A stretch of 64,000 nucleotides of DNA. It comes from Achromobacter deleyi. Lineage in GTDB: Bacteria > Pseudomonadota > Gammaproteobacteria > Burkholderiales > Burkholderiaceae_B. Where the stretch lies: the NCBI RefSeq assembly GCF_902859705.1, contig NZ_CADIJO010000002.1, positions 310,001 through 374,000 on the forward strand, read 5' to 3'. The first letter of the stretch is position 1. Each line of letters opens with the position of its first letter. The notes beneath the pieces were generated by a model. It did no database searches and was not told where the DNA came from. It saw only the letters and a program-made list of their open reading frames with translations. A program made the translations under genes and the position numbers. Positions 30,843 through 39,647 of the stretch are shown here, in pieces.

Positions 30843-32288
30843 ATGACTTCTCAAGCCGTGACCTGGCTGGTGCTTGACCGGCCCCAGGGCGATCTCGAAG
30901 GCCAGCTGTGCCGCGCCATCCGCGAACGGGTGCGCGCCGGCCGGCTGGGCGCGGGCGAACCGTTGCCGTCGACCCGCGCGCTGGCGCTGTCGCTGGGCAT
31001 TGCCCGGTCGACCGTGGTGCAGGCCTACGAACGCCTGCGCGCCGAAGGCTATATCGAGACCGTGCGCGGGTCGGGCACGCGGGTGTCGACGGCGCGGCCC
31101 CGGCCGCTGGCGGGCGTCGCGCGTGGCCGTGCGCCGGCATCGGCGGGCAAGGCGCCCGCCGAATCGCTGCCCGCAGCCGCGACGCCGGCCCCGCGCGCCT
31201 TGCCGTTCCAGCCCGGCGTGCCGGACCTGAAGAGTTTTCCGGCGGCGGCCTGGGCGCGCTGCGTGGGCGGCCGGATCAAGTCGTTGCGTATCCACGACCT
31301 GGGCTATGGGCCGGTGGCCGGCCTGCCAGCGCTGCGGGCCGCCATCCTGGCGCACGCCAGCACCGCGCGCGGCGTGGTGGCGCAAGCGGATCAGGTGGCC
31401 GTGTTTCCGTCGGCGGCTGCCGCCATCGATACCCTGGCCCGCGTGACCTTGGCGCCGCGGGCCGACACGGCCTGGATCGAAGATCCCGGCTGGCCCCGCG
31501 CGCGCGCCTTGCTGCTGCGGGCGGGCGCGCAGCTGGTGCCGGTGCCGTGCGACGACGACGGTATCGACCTGTCGCGCGCAGCGGGCGCCGGCCCGCGCCT
31601 GATCTACGTGACGCCTTCGCACCAGTGCCCCACGGGCGTCACGATGAGCCTGCCGCGCCGCCTGGCGCTGCTGGACGCGGCGCAGCGGCACGGCGCCTTC
31701 ATCATCGAAGACGACTACGACAGCGAATTCCGTTACGACGCCCGGCCCATCGCCGCGCTTCAAGGCATCGACACCGGTCAGCGCGTGGCCTACGTCGGCA
31801 CGTTTTCCAAGACGCTGGCGCCGGGGCTGCGCGTGGCCTATGCCATCCTGCCGCCGGAATTGGTGGCCGCCTGCCATGCCGACATGGCCCTGCGCCAGGG
31901 CGACGTGCCGATCCATATCCAGGCGGGCTTGGCCGATTTTCTGAACGACGGCCATTTCCGCAGCCACATCCGCCGCATGCGCGGCCTGTACGCCGAACGC
32001 ATGCACAACCTGGTGCGCGCGCTGACGCAGCACTGCGGCGATTGGCTGGAGGTGGCCGATGGCGGCGGCGGATTGAAGCTGGCGGTGCGGCTGCGTGACC
32101 ACGGCGTGGACGATCGCCGCGTGGTGCAGGCGCTGGCCGAACGCGGCTACGGCGCCCGGACATTTTCCGAGTTTTGCCTCGCGGCGCCGGTGCCGGGGCT
32201 GGTGTTCGGCATCGCGCAAGGCACGCCCGCGCGCTGCGAGGCCCTGGCGCAGGCGCTGGCGGCCATTTTGCGCGGCGCGGCGCAGTAG
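30843..32288 (+). CDS. MocR/GabR-type transcriptional regulator (GntR HTH fused to aminotransferase-like domain)
   Basis: A 481-aa chimeric regulator. The N-terminal GntR winged helix (about 5-75) contains 'LPSTRALALSLGIARSTVVQ'. A linker follows, then a fold-type-I PLP domain (about 120-475) with 'YVTPSHQCPTGVTM', 'IIEDDYDSEFRYD' and the PLP lysine in 'TFSKTLAPGLR' (Lys323). Such proteins sense amine or vitamin ligands through the PLP aldimine (GABA, taurine, pyridoxal, D-Ala-D-Ala). It is divergent from the TauE-like transporter. The start at 30843 is preferred; the frame upstream to 30642 crosses the repeat array. Confidence 0.88.
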   Translation: MTSQAVTWLVLDRPQGDLEGQLCRAIRERVRAGRLGAGEPLPSTRALALSLGIARSTVVQAYERLRAEGYIETVRGSGTRVSTARPRPLAGVARGRAPASAGKAPAESLPAAATPAPRALPFQPGVPDLKSFPAAAWARCVGGRIKSLRIHDLGYGPVAGLPALRAAILAHASTARGVVAQADQVAVFPSAAAAIDTLARVTLAPRADTAWIEDPGWPRARALLLRAGAQLVPVPCDDDGIDLSRAAGAGPRLIYVTPSHQCPTGVTMSLPRRLALLDAAQRHGAFIIEDDYDSEFRYDARPIAALQGIDTGQRVAYVGTFSKTLAPGLRVAYAILPPELVAACHADMALRQGDVPIHIQAGLADFLNDGHFRSHIRRMRGLYAERMHNLVRALTQHCGDWLEVADGGGGLKLAVRLRDHGVDDRRVVQALAERGYGARTFSEFCLAAPVPGLVFGIAQGTPARCEALAQALAAILRGAAQ

Positions 32289-32348
32289 TACAGTGCCAGG
32301 CACCTGCGGCGCGGATGCCGCGGGCAGAACACCATAACGGGAGACAGC

Positions 32349-33110
32349 ATGGATACGGTAGGCAAGGGCGCCAGCGTGCGCGAACAGGTCGGCGAAACGG
32401 AATGGCAGGTCCGCAAGGATCTCGCGGCGCTGTATCGGCTGGTGGCGCTGTTTGGCTGGGACGACCTGATCTTCACGCACATCACGGCCAAGGTGCCGGG
32501 CACCGAGCACTTCCTGATCAACCCCTACGGCATGATGTTCGACGAAATCACCGCGTCCAGCCTGGTCAAGATCGACCTGGACGGCCGCAAGGTGATGGAC
32601 TCGGAATACGACATCAACCCGGCCGGCTTCACCATCCACAGCTGTATCCACGCGGCCCGCAAGGATGCCATGTGCGTGTTGCACACGCATTCGATCAACG
32701 GCGTGGCGGTGTCGGCACAGAAGGGCGGCTTGCTGCCGCTGTCGCAGTTTGCGTTCATCGCGCTGCGCTCGCTCAGCTACCACGACTACGAAGGGCTGGC
32801 GCTCAACCCCGAAGAGCAGCCGCGGCTGGTGCGCGACCTGGGCAGCAACAACTACCTGATCCTGCGCAACCATGGCTTGCTGACGGTGGGCCAGACCATG
32901 GCCGAGGCCTTCCAGGCCATGCACCGGCTGGAAGCGGCCTGCATGGTGCAGGTGCGGGCCCAGGCGGGCGGTGAACTCACCTACATCCCGCCCGAGATCC
33001 TGGCGCGCGCCGCGGTCGAATCCCCGGCCGACCGCGCGCACAAGGCCGCGCTGGCCTGGCCCGGCCTGCTGCGCCGGCTGGATCGGCGCAACCCGGGCTA
33101 CGCCGACTGA
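32349..33110 (+). CDS. Class II aldolase/adducin family protein
   Basis: A 253-aa zinc-aldolase-fold protein. 'FTHITAKVPGTEHFLINPYG' near the N-terminus, 'CVLHTHSINGVAV' (HTH metal ligands) and 'LILRNHGLLTVG' (third His) match the fuculose-1-phosphate aldolase/adducin family. The usual catalytic Glu position falls in the 'MMFDEITAS' region, as in the aldolase-like branch without proven lyase activity. A GGGAGACAGC ribosome site precedes the ATG. It follows the MocR gene by 60 bp on the same strand but a functional link is uncertain. Confidence 0.85.
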   Translation: MDTVGKGASVREQVGETEWQVRKDLAALYRLVALFGWDDLIFTHITAKVPGTEHFLINPYGMMFDEITASSLVKIDLDGRKVMDSEYDINPAGFTIHSCIHAARKDAMCVLHTHSINGVAVSAQKGGLLPLSQFAFIALRSLSYHDYEGLALNPEEQPRLVRDLGSNNYLILRNHGLLTVGQTMAEAFQAMHRLEAACMVQVRAQAGGELTYIPPEILARAAVESPADRAHKAALAWPGLLRRLDRRNPGYAD

Positions 33111-33143
33111 CGCGGGCTGCCCGGCCGGTCTACGGCCGGTCTA

Positions 33144-33926
33144 CTACTTCTTCGGCTGCGCCTGCAGGAACTCGGCGCAATCGGGCACCGGCGTCGCGGG
33201 TCGGTAGACCGACGTGTCTTCGTGCCACTTGTAGGTCACCGTGTAGCTGCATTGCTTGTCGGTCTGCGGCGCCTTCTGGGCTTCGGTGGGCGCCGGCAGC
33301 TTGCTTGAGTCCGCATAGCGGCTGGCGCCGGCCGGCGCACGCGTGGCGTGGGTGGTGACCTGCAGGTCCGGATACTTGCCGCCCGGCAGCGCCTTCAGGG
33401 CCGACTGGAAGCGGTAGGTATCGATGCAGTCGCCACCGCGCCGGGACTCGTCCGCGTCATTGAAGCAGGCACGGATGCGGGCGTTGGCGGTGTAGGGCAT
33501 CACGTGCACCAGGCCGGACACGTTGTCGCCCAGGTTGACCATGAACAGGTACAGGTCCTTGCGTGCGAAGCTGCCGCCGGAGAACTGGATTTCTTCCTTG
33601 TAGTCCGGTTCGGTCGGGCCGATCACCCCGACCAGGGCGCGTTCTTCGTCCAGGCGGATCAGGTGCGGCCAGACGGTGAAGTGCGAGAAATTCGGAATGT
33701 CGGGCAGGTCCCAGAAAGGCCATTCGGCGCGCAGCGCGCGGCTGGTGGCGAAGGGGCCGTTGTCCTGCATCGAGCCGTCCGTCTTGATGCCGACGCACCA
33801 ATCGGTCTGGGCGTTGCAGTACAGCTTGTTCTGCGGGTTCAGCGTCAGGGGTTCGACGTCCGGCTGTGCCGCGACGGCGGCCAGGGGCATCAAGCCGGCG
33901 ATCAGCAACGCAAACGCTTTATTCAT
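33144..33926 (-). CDS. Secreted protein of unknown function
   Basis: A 260-aa protein with a clear Sec signal peptide ('MNKAFALLIAGLMPLAAVAA'). The mature part has about six cysteines, e.g. 'KLYCNAQTDWCVGI', 'RIRACFND' and 'PDCAEFLQ', consistent with periplasmic disulfides. 'GDNVSGLVHVMPYTANARIR' looks like a beta-strand region. No family is recognised. It is convergent with the aldolase gene, with a small 11-bp tandem duplication of GGCCGGTCTAC (33123-33144) at the junction. Confidence 0.6.
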   Translation of the reverse strand: MNKAFALLIAGLMPLAAVAAQPDVEPLTLNPQNKLYCNAQTDWCVGIKTDGSMQDNGPFATSRALRAEWPFWDLPDIPNFSHFTVWPHLIRLDEERALVGVIGPTEPDYKEEIQFSGGSFARKDLYLFMVNLGDNVSGLVHVMPYTANARIRACFNDADESRRGGDCIDTYRFQSALKALPGGKYPDLQVTTHATRAPAGASRYADSSKLPAPTEAQKAPQTDKQCSYTVTYKWHEDTSVYRPATPVPDCAEFLQAQPKK

Positions 33927-34027
33927 GGTGATTCCTTTGTGGCGGATGGGTGCGGGCGCATTGTTACCCGATTTGCCGGATAAGGCGTCACCAATTGTTT
34001 AAAACGCTTCGAATCCTGCGCGGCCGC

Positions 34028-34927
34028 TCAGGCCGGCAGGTCTTCGCGGTGCCGCAGGATCAGGTCGTACAGGGCCTGCGCGGCAGGCGACAGGTGCGCA
34101 CCCTTGCGGCTGAGCAGCGAAAACGTGCGGCCCACGACCGGCGTGTGCAGCGACACCACTCGCAGCGACGGATACGACCCCGCCTGCCACGCCAGCCGGG
34201 GCACCACGGCAATGCCGGCGCCGGCCGCCACCAGGCCGACCGCGGTGGAACTGCGCTGCACTTCATAGAACGCGGACAGCTGCAAGGCCTGGTCGGCCAG
34301 CGCGTGGTCCAGCAGCGGCCGGTTGTTGCTGCTGGCGCCGGGAAAGATCAGCCGGTGGCCTTCCAGTTGTTTCCAGGGCAGTCGTCGGCGGCGGGCGAAG
34401 GGATGGTCGTCGCGGCAGATCAGCACGAAATCGTCTTGCAGAAGCGGAATGCTTTGCAGCGTGGGCGGATGCGATTCGGCGATGTTGATGCCGAATTCTG
34501 CTTCGCGCGTCAGCACCGCCTGCGCCACCGCGCCCGAGGAGTGGTCCAGCACCTTCACGCGGTTCTGCGGGTGTTCGGCGCTATAGCGTTGCAGGATCTG
34601 CGGCAGGTAGTGCACGCCGATGGTCGGCACACAGGCCAGCGTCACGTCGCCGCGCTGGGCCTTGCCGGTTTCTCGGATTTCGGTAAGCGCCGCGGCCAGG
34701 TCGGCCAACAGGCGCCGCGCCTGCGGCAGGAAGCTGTCGCCGGGGGGCGTCAGCGCGACGGACCGGGTGGTGCGTTCCACCAGCCGCACGCCCAGGAAAG
34801 ATTCCAGGTTCTGCAACCGCCGGCTGAGCGCGGTCTGGGTGATGCTGAGTTCGCTCGCGGCGCGGCGAAAGCTCTTGTGGTCCGCGATGGCGACGAAGGC
34901 CTGCACGCCGAGCACGTCTATTTTCAT
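34028..34927 (-). CDS. LysR family transcriptional regulator
   Basis: A 299-aa LysR protein: HTH 'SFRRAASELSITQTALSRRL' and an effector domain with 'VTLACVPTIGVHYLPQIL', typical of the CbbR/CysB-like majority group. It is divergent from the D-2-hydroxyacid dehydrogenase gene (90-bp gap), with an AATGAG/CTCATT dyad in between, so that gene is the probable target. Confidence 0.88.
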   Translation of the reverse strand: MKIDVLGVQAFVAIADHKSFRRAASELSITQTALSRRLQNLESFLGVRLVERTTRSVALTPPGDSFLPQARRLLADLAAALTEIRETGKAQRGDVTLACVPTIGVHYLPQILQRYSAEHPQNRVKVLDHSSGAVAQAVLTREAEFGINIAESHPPTLQSIPLLQDDFVLICRDDHPFARRRRLPWKQLEGHRLIFPGASSNNRPLLDHALADQALQLSAFYEVQRSSTAVGLVAAGAGIAVVPRLAWQAGSYPSLRVVSLHTPVVGRTFSLLSRKGAHLSPAAQALYDLILRHREDLPA

Positions 34928-34941
34928 GAGAAAAACGCATC

Positions 34942-34962
34942 AATGAGCGAATTAATCTCATT
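34942..34962. promoter_or_regulatory. Dyad between lysR and hydroxyacid dehydrogenase genes
   Basis: AATGAG (34942-34947) and CTCATT (34957-34962) are perfect 6-bp arms around a 9-bp AT-rich spacer, 15 bp from the lysR start. Size and place fit a LysR-type site, although it is not a strict T-N11-A. Confidence 0.5.
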
Positions 34963-35017
34963 TTACGGCCCGCGGGCCGGCGCTCACAATGCTCGTTCCC
35001 GAGGAGGCAGGTAGATC

Positions 35018-35989
35018 ATGAACATCACCATTCTGGACGACTATTTCGACACGCTGCGGGGCTTGCCCTGTTTCCGCAAGCTGGACGGGCACACCGTGAC
35101 CGTCTGGAACGATCACGTGCAGGACGTGGACGCCCTGGCCGAGCGCCTGCGCGACACCGAGATACTGGTGCTGATCCGCGAGCGCACCCAGATCCGTGCG
35201 CCGCTGATCGCCCGGCTGCCCAAGCTGCGGCTGATCAGCCAGCGCAGCGTCTATCCGCACATCGACATCGACGCCTGCACCGAGCACGGCGTCATCGTGT
35301 CGTCGAACCAGCACGCCGGCACGCCGTCCTACGCCGCCGCGGAAATGACCTGGGCGCTGGCGCTGGCCGGCATGCGCCGCATTCCGGAACAGGTGCAGGC
35401 GTTGAAGGAAGGCGTCTGGCAGACGGGCATGGGCCGCACGCTGCGCGGACGCACGCTGGGCATCTACGGCTATGGCCGCATCGGCGCCGAGGTGGCGCGC
35501 TACGGCGCGGCCTTCGGCATGAAGGTGCAGGTGTGGGCGCGCGAGGCCTCGCGCCAGCGCGCCCGCGACGACGGCTGGGCCGTGGCGCCCGACAAGCAGA
35601 CATTCTTTGCGACCAGCGACGTGCTGTCGCTGCACATGCGCCTGGTGCCGGCCACCCGCGGCATCGTCACCGCAGACGACCTGGCGCACATGCAGCCGTC
35701 GGCCCTGCTGGTGAACACCAGCCGCGCGGGCCTGATCGCACCCGGCGCGCTGGTGCAGGCGCTGCGCGCGGGCCGCCCGGGGGCGGCGGCGGTGGACGTG
35801 TTCGAAGAAGAACCGGTGCGCGATCCGCAGCATCCGCTGCTGCAATTGCCCAACGCGATCTGCACGCCGCATATCGGCTACGTCACCGAAGACGAATACG
35901 AAACGCAGTTCTCGGACGTGTTCGACCAGATCGTGTCGTATGCGGCGGGCAAGCCGATACACGTGGTCAACCCGGCTGTGCTTGGCTGA
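35018..35989 (+). CDS. D-2-hydroxyacid dehydrogenase (phosphoglycerate dehydrogenase-like)
   Basis: A 323-aa NAD-dependent dehydrogenase. It has the Rossmann motif '[16 protein letters not shown]', the Arg of the catalytic triad in '[11 protein letters not shown]', the Glu in 'VDVFEEEPV' and the His in 'ICTPHIGYV'. The family interconverts 2-hydroxy and 2-oxo acids. A strong GAGGAGG ribosome site precedes the ATG. It is divergent from LysR and convergent with an MFS gene 10 bp away. The specific acid is unknown; it lacks the ACT extension of biosynthetic SerA, so a catabolic or detoxifying role is more likely. Confidence 0.88.
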   Translation: MNITILDDYFDTLRGLPCFRKLDGHTVTVWNDHVQDVDALAERLRDTEILVLIRERTQIRAPLIARLPKLRLISQRSVYPHIDIDACTEHGVIVSSNQHAGTPSYAAAEMTWALALAGMRRIPEQVQALKEGVWQTGMGRTLRGRTLGIYGYGRIGAEVARYGAAFGMKVQVWAREASRQRARDDGWAVAPDKQTFFATSDVLSLHMRLVPATRGIVTADDLAHMQPSALLVNTSRAGLIAPGALVQALRAGRPGAAAVDVFEEEPVRDPQHPLLQLPNAICTPHIGYVTEDEYETQFSDVFDQIVSYAAGKPIHVVNPAVLG

Positions 35990-35999
35990 CGCACTGGCT

Positions 36000-37424
36000 C
36001 TATCGCGCCAGGCGCCCCGCCAGCACGGCCGCCAGCGCCGGCGCCAGCGCGAACACGCCGAAGAGCGCCAGGGCCGCCGTTCGCGCGCCTTCCACGCCGC
36101 CGGGCTCGGTCAGGCCGCCCGCGTTGGCCACCACGCCCGCCAGCGCGGCGGTCAATGCGGTGGCGTACAGCTGCACGGTCGTGATCGAGGACGACGCCAG
36201 GTTTTCCTCGCCGGGCGCGGCGGCCGAGAATACGCGCGTCAGCAGGTGCGGCCAGGCCAGCCCGATGCCAAAGCCCACCGCGGTCAGCGCCACGCAGTAG
36301 ATGACCGTGCCGAACCACGCCGGATTCCAGGCTATCACCGGCATGGTCGCGGCCAGCGCCACGATCGCGGCAAAGACTACCCACGGACTGATCCGGATCA
36401 GCCGGTGCGCTTGCAAGGCGCTGCGGCCGGCGCTGTACACCGACGCCACCGTCCAGCCGCCGGCCATCATCGCGGTCATGTAGCCCGCGGCCAGCGGCGT
36501 CTGCTGGTGCACCACCTGCAGGAAATACGGCACGAAGATCTCGGTGGTCAGCGCCGCCACCAGCAGGCTCATCACGGCGTACAGCACGCCCAGCGGTGCG
36601 CGCAGCGAGTAGGCGCCGGCAGGCAGCAGCCGGGCGCGGGCGTGCCTGTCGATGCGCACGATCAGGGCGGCGATGCCTACGCCGGCCGCGATGCCGGCGG
36701 CATTCCAGAGCAGCCGCTGCGACAGGCTGGCAGCGGAAATCGCCAGCACGGACAGCACCAGCAACGCGATGGTCGCCCACGGCACCCGGCCGGGCGGCGC
36801 GTCGGCCGCGGCCTTGCCGCGGAACTGGCTGGCCACGATCAGCGCCAGCAGCAGCGCCACCGGCACCAGCACCCAGAATGCTGGCCGCCACTGGCCGCTT
36901 TGCGCGAACATGCCGCCGATGGCGGGGCCGCCCAGCGTGGCCACGCCCCACATGCCCGACACCAGCGCCATGGCGCGCGGCCACAGCCGGGCGTCGAACA
37001 CCACGCGGATCAGCGCGTAGCTCAGCGCAAACAGCACGCCGCCGCCCAGGCCCTGCACGGTGCGCCCCAGCAGCAGCACCGGCATCGACGGCGCCATCGC
37101 GCAGGCCACCGCACCGATCGAGAACACCGCCAGCGCCACCAGGTACGCCAGGCGCGGCCCCAACTGTTCGATCAGCTTGGCCGACAGCGCCGACCCGACG
37201 ATGGACGCGGCCACGAACAGGGTGGTGTTCCACGCGTAATACGTCAGGCCGCCGATCTCCTGGATGATCGTGGGCAGGATGGTGGTGACCACGTAGATAT
37301 TGACCGCGTGCAGCGCCACGCCGCCGGCCAGGGCGATCGAACGCAGGCCATTGCGGCCGCGCAGCAGGTCGCCCCAGGACGCGGACGCCGGTTCCGCCGC
37401 CGTCAGGGTCGGGCTCGATGTCAT
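36000..37424 (-). CDS. MFS transporter, 14-TM-like drug/solute exporter
   Basis: A 474-aa major facilitator with the DHA2-style layout: 'GGVALHAVNIYVVTTILPTI' in TM1, motif A-like 'KLIEQLGPRLAYLVAL', and antiporter motif C-like 'GMWGVATLGGPAIGG' in TM5. The ATG at 37424 has a good GGAGA site. It is divergent from the ArsR-rhodanese gene with a dyad between them, so it is probably under its control. The substrate is unknown; the sulfur-linked sensor hints at a reactive-sulfur or thiol-related export role (inference). Confidence 0.87.
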   Translation of the reverse strand: MTSSPTLTAAEPASASWGDLLRGRNGLRSIALAGGVALHAVNIYVVTTILPTIIQEIGGLTYYAWNTTLFVAASIVGSALSAKLIEQLGPRLAYLVALAVFSIGAVACAMAPSMPVLLLGRTVQGLGGGVLFALSYALIRVVFDARLWPRAMALVSGMWGVATLGGPAIGGMFAQSGQWRPAFWVLVPVALLLALIVASQFRGKAAADAPPGRVPWATIALLVLSVLAISAASLSQRLLWNAAGIAAGVGIAALIVRIDRHARARLLPAGAYSLRAPLGVLYAVMSLLVAALTTEIFVPYFLQVVHQQTPLAAGYMTAMMAGGWTVASVYSAGRSALQAHRLIRISPWVVFAAIVALAATMPVIAWNPAWFGTVIYCVALTAVGFGIGLAWPHLLTRVFSAAAPGEENLASSSITTVQLYATALTAALAGVVANAGGLTEPGGVEGARTAALALFGVFALAPALAAVLAGRLAR

Positions 37425-37444
37425 GGACAGGTCTCCTTTAAAAT

Positions 37445-37472
37445 TATCAATCCAACAAATGATGGAATGATA
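37445..37472. promoter_or_regulatory. Operator dyad between MFS and ArsR-rhodanese genes
   Basis: TATCAATCCA (37445-37454) and TGGAATGATA (37463-37472) are inverted arms matching at 9 of 10 positions around an 8-bp spacer. It abuts the ribosome site of the regulator and lies 21 bp from the MFS start; size and AT content fit ArsR sites. Confidence 0.6.
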
Positions 37473-37482
37473 GGAAGATGCT

Positions 37483-38190
37483 ATGTTTGCGTCAATGAAG
37501 ACCCTGCCGCCATCCCCGTCTATGCCCTTGCCCCTGGCCGACCCCGCCGACTCGCTCGACGACCTGGCCGACGCCGCCAAGACGTTGGGGCATCCCCACC
37601 GGCTGGCCCTGCTGCAAGCCGTGCTGCAACGCGAAAGCACGGTCGAGCAGCTGGCGCTGCTGTCCGGCCTGTCGATCACCAACGCCTCGCAACACTTGCA
37701 GCAGCTCAAGCGCGCCGGCTTCATCCAGTCGCGCCGCGATGGCAAGCACGTGCTGTATCGCGGCGGTACGGGGCCCGTGTCCGAAGTGCTATCGGCCTTG
37801 CAGGATTACCTGGCGCACCAGCGCCAGGAGATGCAGCGTGTGGCGTCCGACAGCGTGAACCGCCCCGAGCAGCTCGAAGCCGTGTCCATCGAAGCGCTGG
37901 TCGCCAAGCTGGACGACGGCGCGCTGCTGCTGGACGTGCGTTCGCCCGACGATTACGCCGCCGGCCACATTCCGGGGGCGGTCAACCTGCCTACCGAAGC
38001 GCTGGAGGCCCACCTGGCGCAGTTGCCGCGCGACCAGGCCATCGTGGCCTACTGCGGCGGCCGTTACTGCGTGCTGTCGATGCGGGCCGTGGCGCTGCTG
38101 CGCGCCCGCGGCTTCCAGGCGCAGCGGCTGGGCGATGGCTTTCCCGCTTGGAAAGCAGCCGGCCTGCGGGTCGAGTCCGCACCGCATTGA
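37483..38190 (+). CDS. ArsR-type regulator fused to a rhodanese domain
   Basis: A 235-aa two-domain protein. Residues about 25-100 form an ArsR winged helix ('LGHPHRLALLQAVLQRESTV', 'GLSITNASQHLQQLKRAGF'). Residues about 130-230 form a rhodanese domain ('ALLLDVRSPDDYAAGHIPGA') with active-site loop CGGRYC (191-196), so the catalytic Cys191 is present, with a second Cys at 196. The fusion suggests persulfide or thiol-state sensing coupled to repression. An AGGAAG site supports the start at 37483. It is divergent from the MFS gene; a beta-hydroxyacid dehydrogenase gene follows 63 bp downstream. Confidence 0.88.
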   Translation: MFASMKTLPPSPSMPLPLADPADSLDDLADAAKTLGHPHRLALLQAVLQRESTVEQLALLSGLSITNASQHLQQLKRAGFIQSRRDGKHVLYRGGTGPVSEVLSALQDYLAHQRQEMQRVASDSVNRPEQLEAVSIEALVAKLDDGALLLDVRSPDDYAAGHIPGAVNLPTEALEAHLAQLPRDQAIVAYCGGRYCVLSMRAVALLRARGFQAQRLGDGFPAWKAAGLRVESAPH

Positions 38191-38253
38191 GGCGGGTGCA
38201 AGGCTGCTTTCCGCGCAACCCTTTTCCTCACCAGAAACACGCAGGAGACACAC

Positions 38254-39129
38254 ATGACTATCGGATTCATCGGCCTGGGCGTCATGGGGACGCCCATGGC
38301 GCTGAACCTGGCCCGCGCCGGCACGCCGCTGGTAGCCTGGAGCCGTTCGGGCGGCAGCTTCGACGCCTTGCGCGCGGCGGGCGCCCACATTGCCGACACG
38401 ATCGATGAGGTCTACGCGCAATGCCGCACGGTCATCCTGATGCTGGCCAACGACGCCGCCATCGACGCCACGCTGGGCCGTGGCACGCCAGACTTTGCCA
38501 CGCGGGTGCAAGGGCACCTGATCGTCAACATGGGCACCACGTCGACGGACGTCTCGCGTCAGCTGGGCGCGGACATCCGGGCGGCCGGCGGCCGTTATGT
38601 CGAAGCGCCGGTGTCCGGCTCGCGCAAGCCCGCCGAAGCGGGCCAACTGGTGGTGATGCTGGCCGGCGAACCCGACGACGTGGCCGCGATCCGCACGCTG
38701 GTGCAGCCGCTATGCCGCGACAGTTTCGTCTGCGGCGCCGTGCCGTCGGCGCTGGCCATGAAGCTGGCCGTGAACCTGTTTTTGATCACCATGGTCACCG
38801 GCCTGACCGAATCCGTGCATTTCGCCGAACGCCAGGGCATCGACCTGGCGCTGTTTGCCGACGTGCTGAACGCCGGGCCGATGGCCAGCGATGTGTCCCG
38901 CGTGAAACTGGGCAAGCTGGTCGCGCAGGACTACTCGGTGCAGGCCGCCATCACCGACGTACTCAAGAACAGCCGCCTGGTGGCCGAGGCGGCGCGCAGC
39001 ATCGGCATCGCCTCGCCGCTGCTGGACGCCAGCCATGCGCTGTATGGCGAAACCGAGGCGCTGGGCCTGGGTACTTCCGACATGGTGGCGGTGATCCGCG
39101 CCATCGAACAACGCACCGCCGCGGGTTGA
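38254..39129 (+). CDS. NAD(P)-dependent beta-hydroxyacid dehydrogenase (HIBADH family)
   Basis: A 291-aa oxidoreductase with the N-terminal 'IGFIGLGVMGTPMALNLAR' dinucleotide motif, the substrate-binding 'VEAPVSGSRKPAEAGQL', and the catalytic Lys region 'ALAMKLAVNLFL'. The family includes 3-hydroxyisobutyrate, tartronate-semialdehyde and succinic-semialdehyde reductases. It lies 63 bp after the ArsR-rhodanese gene on the same strand and may be cotranscribed. Substrate not determined. Confidence 0.88.
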   Translation: MTIGFIGLGVMGTPMALNLARAGTPLVAWSRSGGSFDALRAAGAHIADTIDEVYAQCRTVILMLANDAAIDATLGRGTPDFATRVQGHLIVNMGTTSTDVSRQLGADIRAAGGRYVEAPVSGSRKPAEAGQLVVMLAGEPDDVAAIRTLVQPLCRDSFVCGAVPSALAMKLAVNLFLITMVTGLTESVHFAERQGIDLALFADVLNAGPMASDVSRVKLGKLVAQDYSVQAAITDVLKNSRLVAEAARSIGIASPLLDASHALYGETEALGLGTSDMVAVIRAIEQRTAAG

Positions 39130-39197
39130 ACCGCGGCGCGGGCCGGCAAGCGTGTATCTTGCCGCCTTCTTCCCATTGACACCGCCTTTCTTGAATC

Positions 39198-39647
39198 ATG
39201 TTCACGCTTAGACCCTCCACGCCTGCCGACGGCGCCGCCGTCGTCGACATCTGGCGCCGCGCCGTCGATGCCACGCATCACTTCCTGACCCCCGAAGACC
39301 GCCAAGCCATCGACGCCGAAGTCGTGGGCTTTCTGCCCGCCGCCACGCTCGATCTGGCCGTGGACGCGGCCGATCGCCCCGTTGCCTTCATGCTGCTGGA
39401 CGGCGACCGCATGGAAGCCCTGTTCGTGGACCCGGACCACCGCGGCACGGGCGTCGGCCGCCTGCTGGTGCAGGATGCGCTGCGGCGCCAGCCGGAATTG
39501 GCGACGGACGTGAACGAGCAGAACGGCCAGGCCGTGGGCTTTTACGAACGGCTGGGTTTCGAACGCATCGGCCGGTCCGGCCAGGACAGCCAGGGGCGGC
39601 CGTATCCGCTGATCCATCTGCGCTATCGCGGCAACGTGCCGGCATGA
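39198..39647 (+). CDS. GNAT family N-acetyltransferase
   Basis: A 149-aa GNAT protein with the acetyl-CoA motif 'LFVDPDHRGTGVGRLLV' (R/Q-x-x-G-x-G/A) and the C-terminal 'NGQAVGFYERLGFERIGR'. The pattern is close to the YjaB-like branch. The stop overlaps the start of the next hydrolase gene by 4 bp (ATGA), so the two are coupled. Acetyl acceptor unknown. Confidence 0.87.
   Translation: MFTLRPSTPADGAAVVDIWRRAVDATHHFLTPEDRQAIDAEVVGFLPAATLDLAVDAADRPVAFMLLDGDRMEALFVDPDHRGTGVGRLLVQDALRRQPELATDVNEQNGQAVGFYERLGFERIGRSGQDSQGRPYPLIHLRYRGNVPA

Noticed and set aside
30786-33041. 751-codon open frame antisense to the MocR regulator and aldolase
   Set aside because: Spans two well-supported genes on the other strand and has no domain content.
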